A stretch of 43,838 bases of DNA, taken from contig JBKPDF010000108.1 of NCBI GenBank assembly GCA_046727735.1, positions 1-43,838 on the forward strand, read 5' to 3'. The notes under the pieces were generated by a model. That model ran no database searches and was not told the DNA's origin. It worked only from the letters and a program-made list of their open reading frames with translations. The position numbers were made by a program, and so were the translations under genes. Positions 17,099 to 24,585 of the stretch are shown here, piece after piece (the stretch's first letter is position 1; each line of letters starts with the position of its first letter). The DNA is from AP-16 sp046727735 (GTDB taxonomy: Bacteria > Pseudomonadota > Alphaproteobacteria > Rhizobiales > Xanthobacteraceae).

Positions 17099-17539
17099 AT
17101 GAAGAAATATCTCATCGCCATGATTTGCTGTGCGGTGGCCGGCAGCCTCGTGACATTGACCCTCCCGGCAACGGCCCAGCAGAAAACAGAAAAACAGTGT
17201 CGCGACGAATGGAGGGCTGCGGGCGGCAGAAAGGCAACCGGCAAAACGGAAAAGGATTATGTCGCCGCGTGTCACGTGACCGCCGGCGCGCAGCCCGCGG
17301 CTCCTGCCGCCGCTCCCGCGCCCAGCGCCACCGCTCCCGCCGCGGCGCCCAAATCCACGCCGAAGACATCGACGGCGACGGCGAAGCCCGGGGGTGGGCG
17401 TGCTGCGGAAGTCGCGCGCGAGCGCGCTTGCGGCAAAGATTGGAAGGCGGACAAGGCCGCCGGCAAGATTCAGCAAGGAATGACCTGGCCGAAATATTGG
17501 AGCGAGTGCAACAAGCGCAAGAAGGCGGAAGGCATGTAG
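17099..17539 (+). CDS. Secreted Ala/Pro-rich protein with two Cys-containing motifs
   Basis: 146 residues from the ATG at 17099, with GAGGAG 8 bases upstream. A signal peptide (MKKYLIAMICCAVAGSLVTLTLPATAQ) is followed by a short Cys pair region (KQCRDEWRAAGG...VAACH), an Ala-Pro-Ser-Thr linker (about 62-100) and a second motif (RACGKDWKADKAAGK, TWPKYWSECNKR). The same motif, Cys plus a TWxKxxxxC ending, is common in small exported proteins of Bradyrhizobium relatives. Function is unknown. It lies in a rightward run of small genes between the ComEA-like and YidB-like genes. Confidence 0.75.
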   Translation: MKKYLIAMICCAVAGSLVTLTLPATAQQKTEKQCRDEWRAAGGRKATGKTEKDYVAACHVTAGAQPAAPAAAPAPSATAPAAAPKSTPKTSTATAKPGGGRAAEVARERACGKDWKADKAAGKIQQGMTWPKYWSECNKRKKAEGM

Positions 17540-17552
17540 AGGGAGGCGTACA

Positions 17553-17903
17553 ATGGGACTGTTCGACAATCTCAGAGGCATGGTGGGACAAGTCGTAGCC
17601 GCCGAGGCGCCGATACTGATCTCCGCGGTCTTGGCCAAAACCAACCTCGGCGACTTGCAGGGGCTGGTGGCCAAGCTTCAGCAGGGCGGCCTCAACGAGC
17701 AAGTTCAATCGTGGCTCGGCGACGGCGCGAACTTGCCGGTGACAGCCGATCAGATCCGATCCGCGCTCGGGAACCAACAAGTCCAGGAACTGGCCCGACA
17801 CTTCGGCCTTCCGGTCGATACCGTCCTGAAGCTCTTGGCCGAGCACTTGCCCACGACCGTCGATCAGGCGAGCCCCAACGGCACCATCGAGCCGGCCTCA
17901 TAG
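17553..17903 (+). CDS. YidB-family (DUF937) protein
   Basis: 116 residues from an ATG with GGGAGG 6 bases upstream, 13 bases after the preceding gene, so probably cotranscribed. The sequence is a YidB-like domain: MGLFDNLRGMVGQV, then GLNEQVQSWLGDGANLPVT and QIRSALGNQQVQELARHFG, ending in LLAEHLPTTVDQASPNG. Soluble, helical, predicted cytosolic. No molecular function is established for the family. Confidence 0.87.
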   Translation: MGLFDNLRGMVGQVVAAEAPILISAVLAKTNLGDLQGLVAKLQQGGLNEQVQSWLGDGANLPVTADQIRSALGNQQVQELARHFGLPVDTVLKLLAEHLPTTVDQASPNGTIEPAS

Positions 17904-17983
17904 GGACCGCGTCGACGCGAGCCGACGGACGCCAGGGGCGGGCGTCTCGCCGCACTCCGGATGATGCGTGGGCGTAAGTGACC

Positions 17984-18421
17984 ATGCGCGATTTCTACGT
18001 AGCGGTGGGCGACCAAGTCAGCTTCGCCAAGACGGTCGCCGAGAGCGACATCTATCTGTTCGCCGGCATCACCGGCGATTTCTCCGTCAATCACGTCAAC
18101 GAGCAGTACATGGCGCGCTCGAAATACAAGCGGCGCATCGCCCACGGCGCGCTGATCGTCGGCTACATGTCGACCTGCTCGACGCTCATGATCGACAAAT
18201 GCCAGGGCACCGCGCTGGGCGAGACGCCGGTCTCGCTCGGCTACGACAAGGTGCGGTTTCTCGGCCCGGTGTTCATCGGCGACACCGTCACGCTCACCTA
18301 CACGATTGCCGAGATCGATCCCCAGAAGCAGCAATCGATCTCCGACATCAGGGTCGTCAACCAGAACGGCGACCTCGTCGCCGTCGCGCGCCACGTGCTG
18401 CGCTGGGTCAAGGACTCCTGA
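17984..18421 (+). CDS. MaoC-like (R)-enoyl-CoA hydratase
   Basis: 145 residues from the ATG at 17984; a GTG two codons earlier (17978) is possible. A single hot-dog fold of MaoC type: YVAVGDQVSFAKTV, then the catalytic motif GDFSVNHVNEQYM with D32 and H37, spaced exactly as Asp31 and His36 of the PhaJ hydratase, then the RRIAHGALIVGYMS helix. Such enzymes hydrate trans-2-enoyl-CoA to the (R)-3-hydroxyacyl-CoA. The next gene, eight bases downstream, is a short-chain dehydrogenase that could oxidise that product, so the two probably act in sequence. Confidence 0.88.
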   Translation: MRDFYVAVGDQVSFAKTVAESDIYLFAGITGDFSVNHVNEQYMARSKYKRRIAHGALIVGYMSTCSTLMIDKCQGTALGETPVSLGYDKVRFLGPVFIGDTVTLTYTIAEIDPQKQQSISDIRVVNQNGDLVAVARHVLRWVKDS

Positions 18422-18429
18422 GTTCCGCC

Positions 18430-19191
18430 GTGCGCCTCCAAGACAAGGTCTGCATCATCACCGGCGGCGGGTCCGGCATCGGGCGGGCGAGCGCGCTGTT
18501 GTTCGCACAAGAAGGCGCGCGGCTCGTGATCGCCGACAAGCGCCCAGCCTTTGCGCAGGCGGTCGCGGAGGAATGCGGGCGAAAGGGCGCTGCGGCGATC
18601 GCAGTCGAGGTGGACGTCGCGAAGGCGGACGAGGTGCAGCATATGATCGCGCGCACGCTGGAACAATTCGGGCGCCTCGACGTGCTCGTCAACAATGCCG
18701 GCTACGGCATCCCCGGCTCGGTGGTGGAGACCGAGCCCGAGGCCTGGGACGCGCTGATGGCGGTCAACGTGCGCGGCGTTTATCTGTGCAGCAAATACGC
18801 GATCCCGGCGATGAAGCGCACGGGCGGCGGCACGATCGTGAACACCGCCTCGGTCGTCGCCACGGTCGGCATCGCCGACCGCGCAGCCTATTGCGCCTCC
18901 AAGGGCGCGGTCGCGGCGCTGACCCGCGCGATCGCCATCGACCACGTGCACGCGGGCATCCGCTGCAACGCGGTCGCGCCCGGCACGATCGATACCCCGT
19001 ATTTCGACGAGATTCTCGGAAAAAGCGCCGACCCGGACGCGACCAAAAAGGCGCTCGCGGCGCGGCAATTGCTGGGCCGGCTCGGCACGCCCGAAGAGAT
19101 CGCGGCCGGCATCCTGTTTCTCGCGAGCGACGAGAGCGCCTTCGCGACCGGTACGATTCTCACGCTCGACGGCGGCATGACCGCGCAATAA
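18430..19191 (+). CDS. Short-chain dehydrogenase/reductase
   Basis: 253 residues from a GTG at 18430, eight bases after the MaoC-like gene. Classical SDR features are all present: the dinucleotide loop TGGGSGIG (11-18), D36 after the second strand, which favours NAD(H), NNAG (88-91), and the catalytic triad S141, Y154, K158 in AAYCASKGA. The C-terminal LASDESAFATGTILTLDGG is typical of 3-oxoacyl/3-hydroxyacyl dehydrogenase-like members. It probably oxidises the hydroxyacyl intermediate made by the preceding hydratase; the substrate is not visible. Confidence 0.92.
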   Translation: MRLQDKVCIITGGGSGIGRASALLFAQEGARLVIADKRPAFAQAVAEECGRKGAAAIAVEVDVAKADEVQHMIARTLEQFGRLDVLVNNAGYGIPGSVVETEPEAWDALMAVNVRGVYLCSKYAIPAMKRTGGGTIVNTASVVATVGIADRAAYCASKGAVAALTRAIAIDHVHAGIRCNAVAPGTIDTPYFDEILGKSADPDATKKALAARQLLGRLGTPEEIAAGILFLASDESAFATGTILTLDGGMTAQ

Positions 19192-19217
19192 CGAGCCATG
19201 GAGGTGCACGAATTGCG

Positions 19218-20072
19218 ATGAGCCCGACGGAAAGCGCTGCCAAGAGATCGGCGTCGAAGCTCCAGGCGCCGCCCGGATGCTGCGACACCCATATGCATTT
19301 CTACGACAAGAAATATCCGCTGGCGAAAACCGCCGCCTCGCCGCCGCCCGAGGACGGCTCGGTTCGAACCTATCGGGCGCTGCGACAGCGGGTCGGCATT
19401 ACCCGCACCGTCGTGGTGCAGCCGACTGCTTACGGTAAGGACAATTCCTGCTCGCTCGACGGCATGGCGGCGCTCGGCAGGGACGCGCGCGGCGTCGCCG
19501 TCGTCGACGATCAGGTCAGCGACGCCGAGCTGCGCCGGCTCGATGCGCTCGGCATGCGCGCCGCGCGTCTGCACATGCTGCCCGGCGGCGCGATCCCTTG
19601 GGATATCGCCGACGCGGTGGTGAAGCGCGTGCAATCGGCGGGCTGGCATGCGCAATTGCAGCTCGACGGACGGCTGCTGCCCGAGCGCGAGCGGCAGATC
19701 CTCGGCTGGCCGGGCCGGATCGTCATCGACCACATCGGCCGGATCGCGGATCCGGTCTCGGTGGACAATCCCGCCTTCCGCTGCCTGCTGCGGCTCGTCG
19801 ACAGCGGACGCGTGTGGGTCAAGCTGTCCGCGCCGTATCTCGTCTCGAAATCCGGGCCGCCGGGCTACGCCGACGTGAGCGCGCTCGCCCGCGCGCTGGT
19901 CGCGGCCGCGCCGGAGCGCATGCTCTGGGCCACGAACTGGCCGCATCCGAACGAGAAGCACCCGCCGGACGAAGCGGATCTGCTCGATCTCCTGCTCGAT
20001 TGGGCTGACGACGAAAGAACGCGCCGCAAGATCCTGGTGGACAATCCGGCGGCGCTCTACGGATTCCAGTGA
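19218..20072 (+). CDS. Amidohydrolase-family lactonase-like TIM-barrel hydrolase
   Basis: 284 residues from the ATG at 19218; GGAGG lies 13 bases upstream, somewhat far. Amidohydrolase-2 features: CCDTHMHFYD with H25 and H27 near the start, VVQPTAYG, the barrel strands RAARLHML, QLQLDG and VIDHIGR, and WATNWPHPNEK near the end carrying the last acid/His. It is closest in look to 2-pyrone-4,6-dicarboxylate lactonase (LigI) and other lactone or dicarboxylate hydrolases. It follows the SDR by 26 bases and ends the catabolic run, so hydrolysis of a ring-opened or lactone intermediate is a reasonable inference. Confidence 0.87.
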   Translation: MSPTESAAKRSASKLQAPPGCCDTHMHFYDKKYPLAKTAASPPPEDGSVRTYRALRQRVGITRTVVVQPTAYGKDNSCSLDGMAALGRDARGVAVVDDQVSDAELRRLDALGMRAARLHMLPGGAIPWDIADAVVKRVQSAGWHAQLQLDGRLLPERERQILGWPGRIVIDHIGRIADPVSVDNPAFRCLLRLVDSGRVWVKLSAPYLVSKSGPPGYADVSALARALVAAAPERMLWATNWPHPNEKHPPDEADLLDLLLDWADDERTRRKILVDNPAALYGFQ

Positions 20073-20080
20073 ACGATCCG

Positions 20081-20121
20081 TAGCCCGGATGGAGCATCGC
20101 GCAGCGATGCGCGATCCGGGA
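20081..20121. repeat. TAGCCCGGA palindromic repeat, copy 1
   Basis: A 41-base element beginning TAGCCCGGATGGAGC, with an inner perfect stem GCATCGC/GCGATGC around GCA and an outer stem CCCGGAT/ATCCGGG. It occurs again, almost unchanged, at 23280. It starts 8 bases past the amidohydrolase stop and could act as a terminator or mRNA-end stabiliser, but no T-tract follows. Confidence 0.7.
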
Positions 20122-20244
20122 ATACCCCCCGGATTGCTGCGGCCGACGATCATCTCATATGGTCGGGCGAAAGTGGAAAGGCATCCTGCATCCGCTGCAG
20201 ACGCCATTCGACTGAGCTTCCGGAAATCATCGTACAACCACAAC

Positions 20245-21390
20245 TTATCCGGCGGTCTCGGCCACCATCGCAGTATCCCAAATTCCGGATTCGAAGAACC
20301 GCCGTAGCCGCGCCAGCGGAGGCTTCAGATCGAAACCTTTTTCGGAAATCCACGCATCGTTGTAGTATGTACCTCGGTAGCGCTCGCCGCCGTCGCAGAG
20401 CAGTGTCACCACCGAGCCCTTGCGTCCTTGGCGGCGCATGTCGTCCATCAGGACCGCCGCGCCCCAGATCGCGGTCCCGGTTGATCCACCACACGCCTTA
20501 CCGATCCAGCCGCTGATGAATCGCATGGCCGCAAGGCTTGCCACGTCTTCCACGCGGATCACGCGATCGATCACGTCCGGCATGAACGACGCCACAACGG
20601 CTGGGCGACCGATACCTTCGATGCACGGGGCGCGGCCACTGATCAGGGTCGGGTCGCGACTGGCGTGATAGTCGGCAAACACCGAACCCTCCGGGTCGAC
20701 GACGCAGATGCGCGTGGGATGCTGACGGTAGCGCACGTAGCGCCCCAGCGTCGCCGATGTGCCGCCAGTGCCGGCCCCGACGACGATCCATTCCGGCACC
20801 GCATGCGGCTCCCGGGCCATCTGCTCGAATATCGACTGAGCGATATTGTTGTTCCCGCGCCAATCGGTAGCTCGTTCCGCATAGGTGAACTGGTCCATGA
20901 AATGCCCCCCGATCTCCGCGGCAAGGCGCCGGCTCTCTTCATAAATCGTCGCCGGCTCGTCGACGAAATGGCAAGTGCCGCCGTTGAACTGGATCAGCTC
21001 AATCTTCTCCAGTGAGGTCGCACGCGGCACCACCGCAATGAACCGCAAGCCGAGCAGGCGGGCGAAATGGGCTTCGGAGACCGCTGTTGACCCGGACGAT
21101 GCTTCGATGATCGGCGTACACTCGGTGATCCATCCATTGCAGAGCGCGTAGAGAAACAGCGATCGCGCCAGCCGGTGCTTGAGGCTGCCGGTCGGGTGCG
21201 TGGACTCGTCCTTCATATAGAGATGGATGCCGTCGAGCGCCGGAATGTCGACGCGGATCAGGTGCGTATCCGACGAGCGGTTGAAATCGGCTTCGATGCG
21301 GCCGATGGCCCATTCCAGCCACTCGCGCGACCCATCGCCGGCATGTTTTGCAATCATCGAAGGGGGGCTCGCAGGTATAGATTTTCCCAT
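20245..21390 (-). CDS. PLP-dependent cysteine synthase/L-cysteine desulfhydrase-like protein (Cds1 type)
   Basis: 381 residues, fold type II PLP enzyme. The lysine that binds PLP is K71 in HPTGSLKHRLA. The substrate loop ASSGSTAVSEAHFARLLG replaces the usual SSGNTG of O-acetylserine sulfhydrylases, as in the Cds1 desulfhydrase family of mycobacteria. The phosphate loop GAGTGGTSATLGR and the GIGRP block are present. By family knowledge it releases H2S and pyruvate from cysteine or runs a synthase-like reaction. It is isolated, points left, lies beside a palindromic repeat and has visibly lower GC than its neighbours, which suggests acquisition by transfer. Confidence 0.85.
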   Translation of the reverse strand: MGKSIPASPPSMIAKHAGDGSREWLEWAIGRIEADFNRSSDTHLIRVDIPALDGIHLYMKDESTHPTGSLKHRLARSLFLYALCNGWITECTPIIEASSGSTAVSEAHFARLLGLRFIAVVPRATSLEKIELIQFNGGTCHFVDEPATIYEESRRLAAEIGGHFMDQFTYAERATDWRGNNNIAQSIFEQMAREPHAVPEWIVVGAGTGGTSATLGRYVRYRQHPTRICVVDPEGSVFADYHASRDPTLISGRAPCIEGIGRPAVVASFMPDVIDRVIRVEDVASLAAMRFISGWIGKACGGSTGTAIWGAAVLMDDMRRQGRKGSVVTLLCDGGERYRGTYYNDAWISEKGFDLKPPLARLRRFFESGIWDTAMVAETAG

Positions 21391-21527
21391 ATTACTCGTA
21401 AACCCTGGTATGGCGACCAGATCTGTTTTGAGACTCCCGCGACCGTTCCGGTCGCTCCATCCGGGTTACGGTTGTGCGCCGAGCCGTCGCATCGTGTTAT
21501 GGTGCGCCGCTCGCAACGGAGGGCTTC

Positions 21528-22781
21528 ATGAGCTATCGCGCGCATTTGCTCGGTGGATTGCTGGCGCTCATGCTCGCGCTGCCGTCGCAGGCCGCCGAAA
21601 CCGTCAAGATCGGCGTGATCTATCCGCTGAGCGGCAATGCGGCGAGCGCCGGCAATTCCGCGAAGGACGCGGTCGAGCTCGGTGCCGAGATCGTCAACGG
21701 CATGCATCCCGAGCTCAAGGGCAGCGCGCTGGCGGGCGCCGCGGGGCTGCCGCACCTCGGCGGCGCGAAAATCGAGCTGCTCAATGCCGACCACCAGGGC
21801 AATCCCTCGGTCGGCCAGAGCCAGACGCTGCGGCTGATCACCCAGGACAAGGTCGTCGCCATGGTCGGCGCCTATCATTCCTCGGTGGCGCTGACCTCGA
21901 CGGCGGTCGCCGAACGCTACTCCATTCCGTTCCTGGTCGCGGATTCGGTCGCGCTCAACATCACCCAGCGCGGGTTCAAGTGGATTTTTCGCGCCGGACC
22001 GATCGCGCCGGATTTCGCCAAGGCCTACACCTCGTTCTTGAGCGAGCTTAAGCAGGCTGGCCGCAAGGTCGACGCCATCGCCATCGTCAACGAGAACACC
22101 GATTACGGCACCTCGGTCGCGGCCAGCATCGTCGACGCGGCGAACAAGGCCGGCATCAAGGTCGCGGCGCGAATACCGTACAATGCCAACAGCTCCGACG
22201 TGTCCGGCCAGGTGCTGCAGCTCAAGCAGCTCGCGCCCGACGCGGTCATCTTCATCAGCTATACGGCCGACACCATCCTGTATTTCAAGACGCTGAAGAA
22301 CCTCGACTACACGCCGCCGATGATCATCGGCGACGACGCCGGCTTCTCCGACCCGTCGTTCATCCCCAGCGTCGGCGAGCTCGCGCAAGGCGCGATGAAC
22401 CGCAGCGCCTACGACATCGGCAAGCCCGGCAGCAACAGCTACAAGGTCAACGAGCTGTTCAAGAAGAAGACCGGGCGCGAGCTCGACGACACCAGCGCGC
22501 GGTGGATGCAGGGATTCCTGGTGCTCGCCGACGCCATCGATCGCGCAGGGTCGACCGAGCCCGAAAAGATCCAGAAGGCGCTGCAGGCGACCGCGCTCGA
22601 GCCCGAACAGCTGATGATCGGCTATCGCGGCGTGAAATTCGACGAGACCGGCCAGAACACGCTCAGCGCCACCTATCTGATCCAGCTGCAAGGCAAGGAA
22701 TACAAGTCGGTGTGGCCGGAAGACCGCGCGACTGCCAAGCTCATCTGGCCGATGACCGGTTGGCGGACCAGGGGCCAGTAA
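21528..22781 (+). CDS. ABC transporter substrate-binding protein (LivJ-like, type 1 periplasmic fold)
   Basis: 417 residues from an ATG with GGAGGG 5 bases upstream; the longer frame to 21474 is rejected. A signal peptide (HLLGGLLALMLALPSQAAE) leads to VKIGVIYPLSGNAASAG, the opening of the branched-chain amino acid receptor family. Further blocks are VVAMVGAYHSSVALTSTAVA, GFKWIFRAGPIAPDFA and TDYGTSVAASIVDAAN. It binds amino acids, aromatic acids or similar small acids in the periplasm. No LivH/M/G/F permease or ATPase genes are adjacent, so it is an orphan receptor. The GYD gene follows by 83 bases. Confidence 0.9.
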   Translation: MSYRAHLLGGLLALMLALPSQAAETVKIGVIYPLSGNAASAGNSAKDAVELGAEIVNGMHPELKGSALAGAAGLPHLGGAKIELLNADHQGNPSVGQSQTLRLITQDKVVAMVGAYHSSVALTSTAVAERYSIPFLVADSVALNITQRGFKWIFRAGPIAPDFAKAYTSFLSELKQAGRKVDAIAIVNENTDYGTSVAASIVDAANKAGIKVAARIPYNANSSDVSGQVLQLKQLAPDAVIFISYTADTILYFKTLKNLDYTPPMIIGDDAGFSDPSFIPSVGELAQGAMNRSAYDIGKPGSNSYKVNELFKKKTGRELDDTSARWMQGFLVLADAIDRAGSTEPEKIQKALQATALEPEQLMIGYRGVKFDETGQNTLSATYLIQLQGKEYKSVWPEDRATAKLIWPMTGWRTRGQ

Positions 22782-22864
22782 TCAGTAGTCAGCAATCAGT
22801 GATCATTGGTCGGAGAGTGTGATCTTCTGACTTCTGATTTCTGATCTCCGAAGGAGGGCCTGGT

Positions 22865-23158
22865 ATGACCACCTACATCGTGCTCGTGAATTGGACCGAG
22901 CGCGGCATCGCGCAGGTCAAGGACTCGCCGCGCCGCCTCGATGCGGCCAAGAAGATGCTCAAACAAATGGGCGGAGAGATCAAAGCCGTGTATCTCACCA
23001 TGGGCGAATGCGACCTCGTCGTGGTGTGCGAGGCCTCCGACGACGCGGTCGCGGCACGCTTTGCGCTGCAGCTCGGCATGCTCGGCAACGTGCGCACCCG
23101 CACGCTCAAGGCATTCCCGGAGGCGGCATACCGCGAGATCATCGCCTCGCTCAGCTAG
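22865..23158 (+). CDS. GYD-domain protein
   Basis: 97 residues, preceded by GGAGGG. A small ferredoxin-like alpha/beta domain of the GYD family: TYIVLVNWTERGIAQVKD at the start, RLDAAKKMLKQMGGEIKAVYL in the middle, and the diagnostic GECDLVVVCEASDD in place of the family's GxYD, ending with RTRTLKAFPEAAYREII. Soluble and cytosolic. The molecular role of GYD proteins is not established. A second, more diverged member lies at 36.4-36.8 kb. Confidence 0.87.
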   Translation: MTTYIVLVNWTERGIAQVKDSPRRLDAAKKMLKQMGGEIKAVYLTMGECDLVVVCEASDDAVAARFALQLGMLGNVRTRTLKAFPEAAYREIIASLS

Positions 23159-23211
23159 CCTGATCACCTGCTCGTGCCGGTCGGGTTCACGGCAGCCTGG
23201 CGTGCAGGTCC

Positions 23212-23232
23212 CCTCTCCCCATCGGGGAGAGG
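23212..23232. repeat. C-rich hairpin like that at 326-344
   Basis: A perfect 9-bp stem (CCTCTCCCC at 23212-23220 with GGGGAGAGG at 23224-23232) and a three-base loop lie 54 bases past the GYD stop. The design and sequence match the 8-bp hairpin near 335, so both belong to the same dispersed family. It may serve as a terminator, although no T-tract follows. Confidence 0.55.
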
Positions 23233-23279
23233 TGGAGTCTGCGGCAGCCGATTCGCGTGCAATTTAGGCCTCACGGACA

Positions 23280-23320
23280 TAGCCCGGACGGAGCATCGCG
23301 CAGCGATGCGCCATCCGGGA
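23280..23320. repeat. TAGCCCGGA palindromic repeat, copy 2
   Basis: A near-identical copy of the 41-base element at 20081 with the same inner stem (GCATCGC/GCGATGC). I see two changed bases, and the outer stem is slightly altered. It lies between the convergent GYD and solute-binding-protein genes, close to the stop of the latter at 23370. Confidence 0.7.
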
Positions 23321-23369
23321 GCGACGTCCCGGATTTCGCGCGCGCTTCGCGCGCTCTCCATCCTACCGC

Positions 23370-24371
23370 TCAGCGCGCACCGTCGGCGGACATCTTGATG
23401 TTGGGGTCGAGGAATTCGTTGGTGTATGCCGCGGCGACATCGAATGGATGCTCCAGGCTGAAATAGGTGGCGACCAGCTCGTAATCGCGCCGCATCCGGT
23501 CGCCGTCGAACGCGCCCAGCGCGACCTTGATCGTGGTCGGGTCGCGCATCAGCTCTTTGACGCGGTTCCACTGGTTGCGCTGCTGCGCAAGATCGAGGCC
23601 GCTCGCGCCCTGGGTGAGCGCGGTGAGGCACGGCTCCGCGTCCTTCACGCAGGCCGCGAACGCCTTCTGGCTCACCTGCGCGAACGCCTTCACCACCTCC
23701 CGATGCTTCGCCAGATAGGCTTCGTTGACCAGGATCGAGTTGCCGTAAGGGTTGATGCCGATGTCGCGCCACGCGAGAAACCCGAGGTCGTCGCCGAACT
23801 CCCGCAGCTTGAGATCGTGGTCGTTGTAGAAATCGCTGGTGATGTCGATGGCATGGCTCTTGAGCGACGCGACCTTGGCTTGCGGGCTGACATTGACGAA
23901 CGTGACCGACGCCGGGTCGATGCCGACCTGCTTGGCGAAGGCCGGCCACATCACCCGCGAGGCGTCGCCCGCCGGGTTGCCGATCTTCTTGCCGGCGAAG
24001 TCCTTCGGCCCGGCGATCCCGCTGCTCTTGAGCCAATAAAATCCTTGCGGCGAATTGGCGTAGACCGTCATGACCGCGACCAGGCCCGCGCCCTTGCCCC
24101 GCGCGAGCAGCGCAGTCGCCATGTCGGCGATGCCGAAATCCGATTGCCCGGCCCCGACGCGCTGCGCGGAAACCGCGGAACCCGAGCCGTTCTCGATCAC
24201 GAGCTCGATTCCGGCCTCGCCGTACCAGCCCTGCTGCCGAGCGAAGAAATACGGCGCGTGATCGGCGGTGGGGACCCAATTGAGCGCCAGCGTTACTTTT
24301 TCGCTTGCCGCGGCGCCCGGCGCCCCAAGCGCCAGCGCGGCCAGAACGGTCGGCAACAGGAACTTTCGCAT
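23370..24371 (-). CDS. ABC transporter substrate-binding protein (NMT1/SsuA-THI5 type)
   Basis: 333 residues from the ATG at 24371, with GAGGA about 7 bases upstream. The signal peptide is RKFLLPTVLAALALGAPGAAASE. The mature part begins VTLALNWVPTADHAPYFFARQ and QGWYGEAGIELV, the mark of the NMT1/THI5-like receptors that bind pyrimidine precursors, sulfonates, nitrate or similar ligands. Also visible are VGAGQSDFGIADMATALLAR and DFAGKKIGNPAGDASRVMWP. No permease or ATPase gene is adjacent, so it is a second orphan receptor. Ligand unknown; a thiamine-pyrimidine precursor or riboflavin-like compound are options. Confidence 0.9.
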   Translation of the reverse strand: MRKFLLPTVLAALALGAPGAAASEKVTLALNWVPTADHAPYFFARQQGWYGEAGIELVIENGSGSAVSAQRVGAGQSDFGIADMATALLARGKGAGLVAVMTVYANSPQGFYWLKSSGIAGPKDFAGKKIGNPAGDASRVMWPAFAKQVGIDPASVTFVNVSPQAKVASLKSHAIDITSDFYNDHDLKLREFGDDLGFLAWRDIGINPYGNSILVNEAYLAKHREVVKAFAQVSQKAFAACVKDAEPCLTALTQGASGLDLAQQRNQWNRVKELMRDPTTIKVALGAFDGDRMRRDYELVATYFSLEHPFDVAAAYTNEFLDPNIKMSADGAR

Positions 24372-24585
24372 CGGACTGTCCTCAACGCAGATCCGCGAGC
24401 TTACCAGAAGGCGGCTGACGCGCGGCGTGCGAACAAGGACGTGCCCGCCGCCGGCGGGCGCGCGTCCGGAATTGCGCCGATAATTCAGCAACATAGTTCC
24501 TGTCGCAATCCGGTCCACTTTCGCGCTATCATGTGGCGGGCGGAGCTATTGGCGGCGTGTTGGGTTTTGGGGCACGGGGACGGGG

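Noticed and set aside
22786..22850. ATCAG/TTCTGA repetitive stretch before the GYD gene
   Set aside because: The short imperfect repeats do not form a convincing stem or operator and may be a decayed dispersed repeat; I could not define its borders.
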